Part shown: in pieces, positions 17,468 to 26,338 of the stretch | How positions within the stretch are numbered: position 1 is the stretch's first letter | How the letters are laid out: the number at the start of each line of letters is the position of its first letter | NCBI RefSeq assembly: GCF_900156425.1 | Contig: NZ_FTNO01000002.1 | Location: 106,125 to 170,124 of the forward strand | Direction of reading: 5' to 3' | DNA length: 64,000 nt | Origin: Haladaptatus litoreus | Lineage (GTDB): Archaea > Halobacteriota > Halobacteria > Halobacteriales > Haladaptataceae | Notes under the pieces: model-generated | The model's database searches: none | Seen by the model: only the letters and a program-made list of their open reading frames with translations | What the model was told of the DNA's origin: nothing | Position numbers and translations under genes: made by a program

Positions 17468-19318
17468 ATGGATACGATTGTGTGGGTGGTTATCGGAATC
17501 ACAGCCTACTGGTTCGCCCTGCTTGGACTACGGGCGAACGGCATGCTGCCGTCGTATATCGGCATGCAGGGGCCGATTCTAACGCTACACACCCAGAAAG
17601 GAAAGAAGCTACTCGATAAACTCTCCCGTCCGAAACGGTTCTGGCGAGCGTGGGGCAACTTCGGCCTCGGTATCGCGCTGGTCGTCATGATTGGAACCTT
17701 CCTCCTCCTCGTCTTGCAGGCGGTTTCTATCATTCAGAACCCACCGGAGCCGACAGCAGTGACACAGCCACGAAACGTGCTCGTCATACCTGGCGTCAAC
17801 GATTTCCTCCCGCTTTCCGTCGCCCCGGAAATTCTGCTCGGTCTGCTAATCGGCTTGGTGGTTCACGAGGGCGGCCACGGTATCTTCTGCCGCGTCGAGG
17901 ACATCGAAATCGAGTCGATGGGACTCGCACTGTTTGCGATCCTCCCAATCGGTGCGTTCGTCGAGCCGAACGAGGAAAACCGCAGAGAAGCGGATAGAGG
18001 CGGCCAGAGTCGAATGTTCGCGGCCGGTGTGACGAACAATTTCGCCGTCACGATTCTCGTTTTCATGCTTTTGTTCGGCCCAATAATGGGGTCGGTAACC
18101 GTCGCGTCCGGCGCGGCGGTCGGCGGCGTCTTCGATGGCTCTGCGGCGGGGGACGCCGGCATCGAGCGCGGCGACCGAATCGTCGCGGTGAACGGCACCG
18201 ATGTGGAAAACAACGCCGACCTGCAAGCCGAACTCGCGGCAATCGACAGCAGGTCGGTCGAGGTTACGGTCGAAAACGGCGACGAACAGCGACAGACGAC
18301 AATCCAACGCTCTCTGCTCGTGACGGCGATTACACAAACTTCGCCGTTTGCGGCGGGCGATAGCGAAGAGGAGTCGAACGAACCGGCGATCAGTACTGGC
18401 GAGAACATCACTGCGGTGAACGGAACCACGGTGTACACCGAAAAGAACCTGAGCCAGCAGCTCGCGGACAGGAAAGTCGCCACGCTGACCGTCAACGGAG
18501 AACAGATAACGGGACCGATTGGCGCACTTTCGACGGTTCAACAGGACGGGCCGATGAGCAGTGCCGACGGACTGAGCGCGGGCGACACGCTCGTCATCAC
18601 CGCCATCGACGGCAACCGAATCGTCAACAGTAGCGACCTGAGCAGTACCATGGATGGCTACGAAGCGGGACAAACCGTCACCGTGGAAGCCTACACCAAA
18701 ACGCAAAGCGGGGATTCCTACCAGCGAACGACCTACGAGGTGACGCTGGACGAGAACAACAGCGGCGAGGCCATCGTCGGCATCCTCGTCGCGCCGGGAA
18801 CCTCCGGTATCGAAACCAGCGGGTTCGGAACGAATCTGTATCCCGCCGAGACGTTCCGCGACCTGATGGCAGGGCAGTTCATGACCGCTTTCGGTGGTGG
18901 CGGCGGTGGCGGTGACGGTCCACTCACGACGTTCCTGCTCGGTGTCGCCGGAACGCTCCTCCTTCCGTTCGCCAGCCTCTCGATGCCTGTCGGATACAAC
19001 TTCGCCGGATTCGTCGCGTGGAACACCAACTTCTACGCGATTCAGGGGCCGCTTTCGGGACTCGGTGGCGGCCTCTTCATCCTCGCAAACGCCCTGTTTT
19101 GGACGGGGTGGATAAATCTCAATCTCGGCTTCTTCAACTGTATTCCGGCGTTCCCGCTGGACGGCGGGCACATCCTCCGGATGGGTTCGGAAGCCATCGT
19201 TTCGCGCCTGCCGACGAGTCAAGGGCGACAGGTTACTACGATGATAACGACGACGGTGGGGCTGACGATGCTCGCCAGTCTTCTCTTGATGATATTCGGC
19301 CCGCAACTGCTGGCCTGA
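17468..19318 (+). CDS. site-2 protease (M50) with PDZ-like domains
   Basis: A 616-residue membrane metalloprotease. The motif VVHEGGHGI (HExxH) sits in a membrane helix near residue 135, and the third ligand is in NCIPAFPLDGGHIL near 565. Between them lie at least two PDZ-like segments (GIERGDRIVAVNGTDV; GLSAGDTLVITAIDGNRIV) and a third, weaker one (ENITAVNGTTV). PDZ modules gate substrate access in RseP-type proteases. The start at 17468 (MDTIVWVV) is preferred over an in-frame codon at 17447. A poly-Gly loop lies near 475. Substrates are unknown. Confidence 0.92.
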   Translation: MDTIVWVVIGITAYWFALLGLRANGMLPSYIGMQGPILTLHTQKGKKLLDKLSRPKRFWRAWGNFGLGIALVVMIGTFLLLVLQAVSIIQNPPEPTAVTQPRNVLVIPGVNDFLPLSVAPEILLGLLIGLVVHEGGHGIFCRVEDIEIESMGLALFAILPIGAFVEPNEENRREADRGGQSRMFAAGVTNNFAVTILVFMLLFGPIMGSVTVASGAAVGGVFDGSAAGDAGIERGDRIVAVNGTDVENNADLQAELAAIDSRSVEVTVENGDEQRQTTIQRSLLVTAITQTSPFAAGDSEEESNEPAISTGENITAVNGTTVYTEKNLSQQLADRKVATLTVNGEQITGPIGALSTVQQDGPMSSADGLSAGDTLVITAIDGNRIVNSSDLSSTMDGYEAGQTVTVEAYTKTQSGDSYQRTTYEVTLDENNSGEAIVGILVAPGTSGIETSGFGTNLYPAETFRDLMAGQFMTAFGGGGGGGDGPLTTFLLGVAGTLLLPFASLSMPVGYNFAGFVAWNTNFYAIQGPLSGLGGGLFILANALFWTGWINLNLGFFNCIPAFPLDGGHILRMGSEAIVSRLPTSQGRQVTTMITTTVGLTMLASLLLMIFGPQLLA

Positions 19319-19367
19319 AAATCGCCAGAAATCTATTCGCTGGTTTTCAAAGATGAAGGAAAATCGG

Positions 19368-19883
19368 TCAGTCTTCGAGTCCCATCCGCTCGTAGAACTC
19401 CTCGGGCGTGTCGGGAATCCGCTCGAACTCGTCGAAATCGCGTTCGTGGTGACGAATTATCTGTTCGAGAATCCACGAGCTGAACGTTTCGTCGAACTGC
19501 CATTCTCCGTCGGGACTCTCGACTTCGAATCGGTCGTCGGTAGAAAAGGCAACGTAGACGTGGTAGAATCCGAGAATAACGTCCGCGAACTCGCGGGCTT
19601 TCGTTCCACTTTCCTTTCGTTTTTCTTCTAGTTCTTCGTAGCCCGAGTCGGTGAGTTCGAAGTATTTTCGGTCGGGTTCGTCTTCACGTTCGATTCGCTC
19701 CGCCCAGCCTTTGTCCTCGAATTTGTACAGAATGGGGTAGACGGAACCGTAGGATGGTTCCCAGTGGCCACCGCTAATCTCCCGTATTTCTTTGAGTATT
19801 TCGTACCCATACCGCGGTTTTTCGTCCAGAAGTTCGAGCACGAGGTACGAGATCAGGCCTTTCGGCGGGCCGCTTTTCCGCAT
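19368..19883 (-). CDS. PadR-family transcriptional regulator
   Basis: A 171-residue winged-helix regulator. The core GLISYLVLELLDEKPRYGYEILKEI ... WEPSYGSVYPILYKFEDKGW is diagnostic of PadR, including the YGY and SxGSVYPxL words. The C-terminal half is a helical dimerisation domain. The start at 19883 (MRKSGPPKGL) matches the family; an in-frame ATG at 19985 would overlap the divergent promoter. It is divergent from pitA with 136 bases between the starts, so it may regulate itself and pitA. Confidence 0.9.
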   Translation of the reverse strand: MRKSGPPKGLISYLVLELLDEKPRYGYEILKEIREISGGHWEPSYGSVYPILYKFEDKGWAERIEREDEPDRKYFELTDSGYEELEEKRKESGTKAREFADVILGFYHVYVAFSTDDRFEVESPDGEWQFDETFSSWILEQIIRHHERDFDEFERIPDTPEEFYERMGLED

Positions 19884-20019
19884 TGACTGGGGGTTTAAGT
19901 CGTGTTTTTGAAAGGCTTTCGGTCGGAGCGACACTCTCCGGAGTAATATCAACGTCGGCGAAGCGAAACTTCCGAGACGACTCAAAAGTTCCTTGTCCGG
20001 TCGCTCCTAACCCTCGCGT

Positions 20020-21525
20020 ATGCCGAGAAAAGTCCCACCGACGCGCGAAGGGTGGTACGCACTCCACGACTTTCGAACAATCGACTGGAACGCATGGCGA
20101 GACGCCCCCGAGCGAGTCCGAAAGAACGCGCTGACCGACGGAACCGAGTTCCTGCAAGCGCGCGAAAACGTCACCGACGCGGACGACGGGTCGTCCGCCG
20201 TCTTCAGCGTCATGGGACACAAAGCAGACCTGTTGGTCGTCCATTTCCGGCCGGAAATGAACGACCTCGACACCGCGGAACGAGCCTTCGAGCGAACCGG
20301 ATTCGCCGACTTTACCGAGCGAACCGACTCCTACGTTTCCGTCACCGAAGTCGGCGGGTACACCTCCGACGAGATGGTGAAAGACCCCGAGGACATCGAG
20401 GATACGGGGATGGCCCGCTACGTTGCGAGCAAACTCTACCCCGACGTTCCGGACGCTGAGTTCGTTTGCTTCTACCCGATGAGCAAACGCCGAACCGCCG
20501 AGGACAACTGGTACGATACGCCGTTCGACGAGCGCGCCGAAATGATGTCCAGTCACGGCGAAATCGGAAAGGGCTACGCCGGAAAGGTCACCCAAATCAT
20601 CACCGGAAGCATCGGCATGGACGATTTCGAATGGGGCGTTGACCTGTTCAGCAACGACCCGACACACATCAAAGACCTGCTGTACGAGATGCGGTTCGAT
20701 GAAGGCAGTTCGCGCTTCGCGGAGTTCGGGTCGTTCTACTTCGGGCGGCGTTTCCCGCCGGAAGACCTCCCGGCGTTCATGTCCGGCGACGAAGTTCCGG
20801 TTCTGGAGGACGCTCATCCAGACGGTGATTCCCACAGTCACGGACACTCGCACGGTGAGTCATCAGAAAGCGAGAGTCCACACGGTCACGGCGAGGGCGG
20901 CCACCACCACGGAAAATCCGGTGGCGAAGGCGACGAGGGCGACGAAGACGGCGACATCCGCGGCGAACTCGAAGACCTCGACATCTACGCCGGAAAACCC
21001 CACGGCGAGGACGTGTACGCGATGGTGCTCTACTCCGAGGAAGACCCGGACGAGTTGTTCGATGAAGTGGACGGTCTGCGAAAGAACTTCGACCACTACG
21101 ACACCCACGTCAAAACCGCAGTGTACGGCAGCAGTGACCGCTCGGCGGTCGTGAGCCTCTGGAAGACCCAGAGCGCGGCGGAGACGGCGGGTGGTTTCCT
21201 CGCCGACCTCCCCGGTGTCGTCGCCCGCGCGGGCGAGGAAAGCGGGTTCGGGACGATGGGGATGTTCTACACCGTCAAGCCCGACAAACGGGAGGATTTC
21301 GTGGAGAAATTCGAGACGGTCGGCGGTGTGCTTGCAGATATGGAAGGCCACTTCGACACCGACCTGCTCACCAATCACGAGGACGAAAACGACATGTTCA
21401 TCTCCAGTCAGTGGCGCTCGAAGGAGGACGCGATGGCCTTTTTCCGCAGTGACGCCTTCAGCGACACGGTCGATTGGGGTCGGGATGTTCTCGCGGATAG
21501 GCCTCGGCACGTGTTCTTGGCGTAG
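20020..21525 (+). CDS. pitA: PitA-type fusion: chlorite dismutase-like (HemQ) plus ABM domain
   Basis: A 501-residue haloarchaeal fusion. Residues about 1-255 are a chlorite dismutase/HemQ-like heme domain (GWYALHDFRTIDW, GKVTQIITGSIG, FYFGRRFP). A His/Gly/Asp/Glu-rich linker (about 265-315, with SHSHGHSHGE and GGHHHGK) follows, then a C-terminal antibiotic-biosynthesis-monooxygenase dimeric barrel (about 325-500). The same architecture is known from Haloferax PitA, reported in connection with salt tolerance. The HemQ relation suggests coproheme decarboxylation in heme synthesis. The His-rich linker could bind metal. It is divergent from the PadR gene. Confidence 0.9.
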   Translation: MPRKVPPTREGWYALHDFRTIDWNAWRDAPERVRKNALTDGTEFLQARENVTDADDGSSAVFSVMGHKADLLVVHFRPEMNDLDTAERAFERTGFADFTERTDSYVSVTEVGGYTSDEMVKDPEDIEDTGMARYVASKLYPDVPDAEFVCFYPMSKRRTAEDNWYDTPFDERAEMMSSHGEIGKGYAGKVTQIITGSIGMDDFEWGVDLFSNDPTHIKDLLYEMRFDEGSSRFAEFGSFYFGRRFPPEDLPAFMSGDEVPVLEDAHPDGDSHSHGHSHGESSESESPHGHGEGGHHHGKSGGEGDEGDEDGDIRGELEDLDIYAGKPHGEDVYAMVLYSEEDPDELFDEVDGLRKNFDHYDTHVKTAVYGSSDRSAVVSLWKTQSAAETAGGFLADLPGVVARAGEESGFGTMGMFYTVKPDKREDFVEKFETVGGVLADMEGHFDTDLLTNHEDENDMFISSQWRSKEDAMAFFRSDAFSDTVDWGRDVLADRPRHVFLA

Positions 21526-21566
21526 AACGGCGAACTACTGTAAGCCGTTTTTTGTGGATTGTTCGC

Positions 21567-22415
21567 TCAGAGTAGTTCGATATCGATAGTTTTCGACTGG
21601 CGACCATCCCGCCAGTTCAGGTGAAACGTCGCCGTTAGGTCGTCAGTCGATGAATGCGGACTCGGTGTGTATGAATGAGTCCACGTCTCGGATTCGCCCG
21701 CCTCGATGTCGAGCGAGATACCAATGACGGGTATGTAGGCGACGTTCGGGCCGACGCGGTTGAGCGCGCCGACGAACGTTCCGGCGACCGACCCGGTGTT
21801 TTCGACTGTCAGCGTCATCCTCGCCTCGTCCCCGCTCGTGACGGATTCAGGTGCAGAAAATTCAACCGAGAACTCCGTCGGTGGCCGCGCCAATTGTTTG
21901 GTGAGTTCGTCGTGCACGACGAACTCACCATCCGGCCAGCGAATCGTCACCTCGGTCGCGTCGAGGGGTTTCGGTATCGAGAAGATGAAGAGGTCGTCCG
22001 GAATCGACGTGTAGCCTTCTTCGTCGTCTCAAAGCGCGTGCATCGATGACGGTTCCGTCGGCGTGTAGGTATCTGCGGCAGTCTCCAGCGTAACTTCGTC
22101 TTGGTTGGGAAGCGGCTTTCCATCGCTCGCTACCGTTGCGAGGACGAACTGTTCGTCACGTTCTCCGATGGTGCCGATGGAATCCGGGGAGTTCGGTGCG
22201 ACCACGGTTGGCGTCGCCCTAACGTTGTCTACCGTCACACTCGCTGTATCCGTCGTGGTAGCTGACGTGGTCGACGTCTGTGCTGTGGCTTTCGTCTCCG
22301 TAGTCGATGTCGTGGACTGACTTTCGGGAGTCGAGCTGGTCGTACAGCCTGCGAGCAGTGTGAGGGCCACACCACCGAATTGGAGGGCATCACGGCGGGA
22401 ATAGCCAGATACCAT
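21567..22415 (-). pseudogene. Tat lipoprotein gene interrupted by an in-frame TGA
   Basis: From the ATG at 22415 the frame codes a twin-arginine lipoprotein signal (SRRDALQFGGVALTLLAGC, lipobox LAGC), a Ser/Thr-rich spacer and the start of a folded domain. It then meets TGA at 22029-22031 (minus strand). The same frame stays open after the stop for another 154 codons (DDEEGYTSIPDDLFIFSIP ... KTIDIELL) with a CARDB-like beta-sandwich pattern (MTLTVENTGSVAGTF). One substitution, for example TGA to CGA, restores a roughly 280-residue protein. This is a nonsense mutation, a readthrough case or a sequence error. It is convergent with pitA. Confidence 0.8.
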
Positions 22416-22643
22416 TACTGAACAATGGTTTGACGATTGTGGCATAAGCTTTCGGGAATCAACGTCCAACCGTCGCTATCGACGTACTGCTCCGTTGTCG
22501 AACGGTTTCGTTCCGAAATAGCGAGACGCATCGGCGACAAAGGACACAACTCTGTCTTTCGATTCCCCAGTCGAAACGAGGGCGGGAAGTAGTCACACTC
22601 CCCGCCGGAACCAAAACCCCCATGCCCTCAGAAGAGTAACTAA

Positions 22644-22653
22644 CCTATAAGAA
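22644..22653 (+). promoter_or_regulatory. TATA-like box before the acetyltransferase gene
   Basis: CCTATAAGAA lies about 22-31 bases before the ATG at 22675, the usual distance for a leaderless haloarchaeal transcript. Confidence 0.5.
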
Positions 22654-22674
22654 AACCGAGGGTGAAATAAGGAT

Positions 22675-23565
22675 ATGACAAAGCGACACGTCACACTCCC
22701 CGAGTCCGCAGAGGCGGGCCTTCGCGGGTTTATCGATGAAGTAGACGAACGACTCGCCAGCGACGAGGATACCTGCAGAGTCGTCAACGAGGTGCTCGTA
22801 GACCTCCACGGCGACCGCGACGCATACGAGGCATGGCAGAACGGCGAACAGGTGTCGAACGCAGAACGCGTTCGACTCCAGAGCTACGACCCGTGCAACG
22901 CAACGCTGGAGAGCGAGTACTACGCCGAAAAGGACGAAGAGAAGTTCCGGCGTTCGAAGCATCTCCAGTGGCTCTGGCGGCAGTTCGACGCGACGCCGAT
23001 GGCCGACAACGTGGAGTTCGCGCTCCGATTCCGCGAGATGCTGGCGAATCACCTCTTCGAGGAGGCGGGCGACAACCTCCGCATCTTCAAAGGCGTCACG
23101 ATGACCTACGGGCACAACATCACCGTGGGAGACAACACGGTCATCCACGACGGCGTGCATCTGGACGACCGCGGTAAATTGACCATCGGAAACCGGTGTT
23201 CCATCAGCGATGGCGTGCACATCTACAGCCACGACCACGATGTCGTTGACCAGACCGCTGTGACGAACTTCCACACAATCATCGGGGACGACGCGCGCCT
23301 CACCTACGATTCGATGATTCGTGCGGGACTGAAAATCGGCGAGAACGCCATCGTCGGCGCGCGCGCGGTCGTTCAGCACGACGTTCCGGCGCACCACATC
23401 GCGGTCGGCACGCCCGCAAAGAGCGTCAAAATCAAACCCGGATGGGAAAACGAGGCGGTTCCGCTGGACGACGTGCCACCGACCGAAAAGGAGTCGCGTC
23501 GAATCGACTCCGAATTACCGGACAATTTCGAGCAGTTCGACGAGTTCCAGCGCAACCTCGACTAA
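22675..23565 (+). CDS. left-handed beta-helix (hexapeptide) acyltransferase
   Basis: A 296-residue protein. The N-terminal about 135 residues are helical and include a maltose-acetyltransferase-like segment. The middle and C-terminal part (about 135-250) shows hexapeptide repeats of the left-handed beta-helix (ITVGDNTVIHDGVHL, LTIGNRCSISDGVHI, LKIGENAIVGARAVV) and ends the fold with VGTPAKSVK. HDHDV supplies the probable catalytic histidine. It uses an acyl-CoA donor, probably acetyl-CoA, on a sugar or other hydroxyl/amine acceptor; the acceptor is unknown. No neighbouring operon. Confidence 0.85.
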   Translation: MTKRHVTLPESAEAGLRGFIDEVDERLASDEDTCRVVNEVLVDLHGDRDAYEAWQNGEQVSNAERVRLQSYDPCNATLESEYYAEKDEEKFRRSKHLQWLWRQFDATPMADNVEFALRFREMLANHLFEEAGDNLRIFKGVTMTYGHNITVGDNTVIHDGVHLDDRGKLTIGNRCSISDGVHIYSHDHDVVDQTAVTNFHTIIGDDARLTYDSMIRAGLKIGENAIVGARAVVQHDVPAHHIAVGTPAKSVKIKPGWENEAVPLDDVPPTEKESRRIDSELPDNFEQFDEFQRNLD

Positions 23566-23711
23566 ATCCGGTGCGCCCTCGACTGGACTCGTGTATCGGA
23601 TAGCAGACACGTATTACGTCAATACTGTCCGGAGTTACGTAATTCACCAAACAAACTCCCTCGCGGAACGAACCCGCATCGTTTTTCCCCCGTGGGGTCG
23701 TGGAGCGGATT

Positions 23712-24800
23712 ATGCGACGCCGCACGTACCTCCGGACGATGGCACTCGGCATCACTGGATTCACCGGGTGTATAAAATCGACCGGTAGTACGACACAAAC
23801 CTCCACCGCGAACATCGACCAAGGGGTTCGTATCAAAACGATTGCCATGAACCTCGAAGTGCCGTGGGGTGCGGATTTTCACTCTAACGGCGACTTGTAC
23901 GTCACGGAGCGACCGGGGCGGATTCGACGCATTCGTCCAAACAGTAACGACATCGTCGCGGACATCACCGACCAGATAGCCCACAGCGGCGAAGGCGGCC
24001 TCCTCGGATTCGAGTTCCACCCCGAGAACGACAACCTCGCGTACACCTATCAGACCTACGACAGCCAAAACGGGCTTCGAAACCGGATCGTTCGCCACCG
24101 CATCAACGACGAGTTCGAACGCGAGCGAACACTGTTGGACGGCATTCCCGCGTCGTCCGTTCACAATGGCGGCAGACTGGCGATTTACGACGACGCGCTG
24201 TACGTGACCACGGGTGACGCCGACAACAAAGGGCAAGCACAAGACAGGGATTCTTTGGCCGGAAAAGTCCTCAGGCTAACCTTGGACGGCGAACCACATC
24301 CCGACAATCCGTTCGACAACGAGGTGTTCACCTACGGCCACCGGAATCCACAGGGACTCGCGTTCCGGGACGGGACGCTCCTCAGCACCGAACACGGCCC
24401 GATCACGGACGACGAAATCAACGTCCTCGACGCCGGAAACAACTACGGCTGGCCGACAGTCACGGGAATGGGCGACCAGAGCGACGAGTTCACGAACCCG
24501 ATTGCGACGTACACACCGACGATTGCACCTGGCGGTGCGACGTTCTACGACGGCCCCATCTCCCAGTGGCAGGGCGACTTTTTCTTCGGCACGCTCGCGG
24601 GCCAACATCTCCATCGCGTTCAAATCGAGAACGGGGACGTGGTCAAACAGGAACGCCTGCTGGAAGGAGAGTACGGCCGTCTCCGGACGACGTTCATCGG
24701 CCCGGACAAACACCTGTACGTAACGACCAGCAACCAAGACGGGCGGTCTGCGGCACCGGCACCGCAGGACGACCGGGTGCTTCGACTGCAACCGGCCTAA
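23712..24800 (+). CDS. PQQ-dependent sugar dehydrogenase-like beta-propeller, lipoprotein
   Basis: A 362-residue secreted protein of the soluble glucose dehydrogenase (GDH-B/Asd) family. A short signal with a lipobox-like GFTGC precedes a Ser/Thr linker. The propeller carries family words: LEVPWGADFHSNGDLYVTERPGRIR, GLLGFEFHPE, NRIVRHRI, HNGGRLAIYDDALYVTTGD, GHRNPQGLAF and GWPTVTG. The active-site His of the family corresponds to HNGG. Whether it uses PQQ is not shown, since haloarchaea often lack PQQ synthesis genes. The start may also be the ATG at 23700. Confidence 0.88.
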   Translation: MRRRTYLRTMALGITGFTGCIKSTGSTTQTSTANIDQGVRIKTIAMNLEVPWGADFHSNGDLYVTERPGRIRRIRPNSNDIVADITDQIAHSGEGGLLGFEFHPENDNLAYTYQTYDSQNGLRNRIVRHRINDEFERERTLLDGIPASSVHNGGRLAIYDDALYVTTGDADNKGQAQDRDSLAGKVLRLTLDGEPHPDNPFDNEVFTYGHRNPQGLAFRDGTLLSTEHGPITDDEINVLDAGNNYGWPTVTGMGDQSDEFTNPIATYTPTIAPGGATFYDGPISQWQGDFFFGTLAGQHLHRVQIENGDVVKQERLLEGEYGRLRTTFIGPDKHLYVTTSNQDGRSAAPAPQDDRVLRLQPA

Positions 24801-24914
24801 GCGGTAGTCCGACCTGAACCGTAATCATTCGAACTGCCGTCGTCGCAAATCGCAACGACCAGTCCCGCGACCAATCAGCAGAACTTCTAAAATTGCCCGA
24901 TAGAAGTGTGCGAA

Positions 24915-24945
24915 GCTACCAAGTAGCATGACGACGTATGTCATG
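24915..24945. repeat. short palindromes before the DUF7577-like gene
   Basis: Two small inverted repeats lie just before the ATG at 24953: GCTAC-CAA-GTAGC (24915-24927) and CATGAC-N7-GTCATG (24927-24945). The word GTAGCATGA recurs at 24923 and 24948. They could be an operator or an mRNA leader structure. Confidence 0.4.
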
Positions 24946-24952
24946 ACGTAGC

Positions 24953-25240
24953 ATGAACGTCTGGGGGTGGATAATCCTGTACGTCGTCCTGTTCGCGGGA
25001 CTCCAGCTACTCATCTATCGGTTTCTACGGAGCGACGAGGATTCGCCGCTCCTTCAGTCTACACCGTCGGGTCCCGACGGACGCGCGCCGGACGACATCC
25101 GAAAGGAGAGCGTTCTCGAAGAGTTCAGCGAGCCCAACACCACCGACCCGAGCATCCGACTGTGTCCGCACTGCGGAACCGAAAACGGCGCAGAGTACAC
25201 CTTCTGTCGGGAGTGTGTCGAACCGCTCGGGGTCTGGTAG
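24953..25240 (+). CDS. membrane-anchored zinc-ribbon protein (DUF7577-like)
   Basis: A 95-residue protein with one N-terminal membrane helix (WGWIILYVVLFAGLQLLIY), an acidic linker, and a C-terminal zinc ribbon (LCPHCGTENGAEYTFCRECVEPL, with CPHC and CREC pairs). The ribbon would face the cytoplasm if the N-terminus is outside. Function is unknown. Such small ribbon proteins are frequent in haloarchaea. Confidence 0.75.
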   Translation: MNVWGWIILYVVLFAGLQLLIYRFLRSDEDSPLLQSTPSGPDGRAPDDIRKESVLEEFSEPNTTDPSIRLCPHCGTENGAEYTFCRECVEPLGVW

Positions 25241-25327
25241 TCGGGTTCGTCGATACATTTCGGGGCAACGTGTCGCTCGCAGTGGCCGGTAGCCACGCTT
25301 TTCACGCTTGCGTTCCCACAGAACGCC

Positions 25328-26032
25328 ATGCCCCGCGCCGTCGCCATCAACGTCGCCGCAAACACCAATCAGCCCGGCGTCCGCGGCCCGGTTTTTCCGG
25401 ACGGGAGTTTCGAATACGTCCCGATTCCCGAGTCGGAACCGACCAGTGGTAACGTGCCGACCTACGCCGACCTCGACCTCTCGGTCGAACTGCCGGAGGG
25501 TGCGGACCAACTCTCGGTTCACCTCGACCCGGAGTTCGCGGAGTACCCCTGCTGTGAGCGATACACCTACGGCGACCCCTTCGGCGTGAAAGCCCGGCCA
25601 CTGCTGGAGTTAGACGAAGGTGATTTCGTCTTCTTCTACGCGACGCTTTCGACGAGTGGCGAGCCAGAAGAAAAATGGATTACTCCCGATTGGGGAACCT
25701 ACATCATCGGTCAGTTTCGACTCGCTCGGGAGCCGATTTCGGGTGCGGAGTTTTCGGATTTGAGGGATGGGGTTCGGGAAGTTTTCGCCAATAATGCGCA
25801 TCTGAAACGTGAGGAGTTCGATGCGGAGGTGTTGGTGGAGGGTGCAGAGGAAGAATCAGGGTTGTACGAGCAGGCAGTTCCACTAAGCAGTTCCGAGGCA
25901 GGGGTGGAGGCGAATCGAATCGTGACCGAGTTGTCTAGCGATTCCGGAAAAGGGCCGTGGTGGCGCAGGCCGATGAAGTTTGACGAGGATGATGTTGAGG
26001 AAATTCTGGAGATTCAGGAGAATGGACTTTGA
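25328..26032 (+). CDS. Nmad3-like putative nucleotide-modification protein
   Basis: A 234-residue soluble protein. The opening AINVAANTNQPGVRGPVFPDGSFEYVPIPE, then VHLDPEF, ARPLLELDEGDFVFFYATL and GTYIIGQFRLA follow the layout I associate with nucleotide-modification-associated domain 3 (PF18754). Family members were predicted to act on modified nucleotides in DNA or RNA, and the chemistry is unproven. The gene ends six bases from the 3' end of the convergent tRNA-Gly. The C-terminal 50 residues are acidic and less conserved in pattern. Confidence 0.65.
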   Translation: MPRAVAINVAANTNQPGVRGPVFPDGSFEYVPIPESEPTSGNVPTYADLDLSVELPEGADQLSVHLDPEFAEYPCCERYTYGDPFGVKARPLLELDEGDFVFFYATLSTSGEPEEKWITPDWGTYIIGQFRLAREPISGAEFSDLRDGVREVFANNAHLKREEFDAEVLVEGAEEESGLYEQAVPLSSSEAGVEANRIVTELSSDSGKGPWWRRPMKFDEDDVEEILEIQENGL

Positions 26033-26037
26033 GTAGA

Positions 26038-26108
26038 TGCGCCGACCGGGAGTTGAACCCGGGCTATGAGCTTGGGAAGCTCATGTCCTCCCACTAGACC
26101 ACCGGCGC
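26038..26108 (-). tRNA. tRNA-Gly (CCC)
   Basis: The minus strand folds into a cloverleaf. The acceptor is GCGCCGG with 3' TCGGCGC and discriminator A. The anticodon stem is TGAGC/GCTCA with loop TTCCCAA, giving anticodon CCC (reads GGG), and the T arm is CCGGG-TTCAACT-CCCGG. No CCA is encoded and no intron is present. It lies tail to tail with the Nmad3-like gene. Confidence 0.92.
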
Positions 26109-26338
26109 GTTTCGTCGCTCCGCTCCTTACGCGCCGAGCCCTGCTTCACTCCGTTCAGCAGGACACCGGCGCTTGTAACCGACGTTCGAATACTGTCAAT
26201 TTCGCCCAGACTAGCGCACTCGAACGGTTCCACACATACTACGCTCCGATTCAACTTCAACATTCCCCGACTGAACACTCGTCCACAAATCCACCACCAT
26301 CGGGGATGTTTTAGTCATCAGCAGACCTACACTGACCT
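26109..26338. other. gap between tRNA-Gly and nadE
   Basis: About 230 bases. Near the tRNA 5' end are two small palindromes (GCGCGT...ACGCGC at 26104-26137 and CCTGCT...AGCAGG at 26140-26162) and a second copy of ACACCGGCGC (26163-26172) that echoes the tRNA start. The rest is AT-richer and should hold both promoters. No gene seen. Confidence 0.5.
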
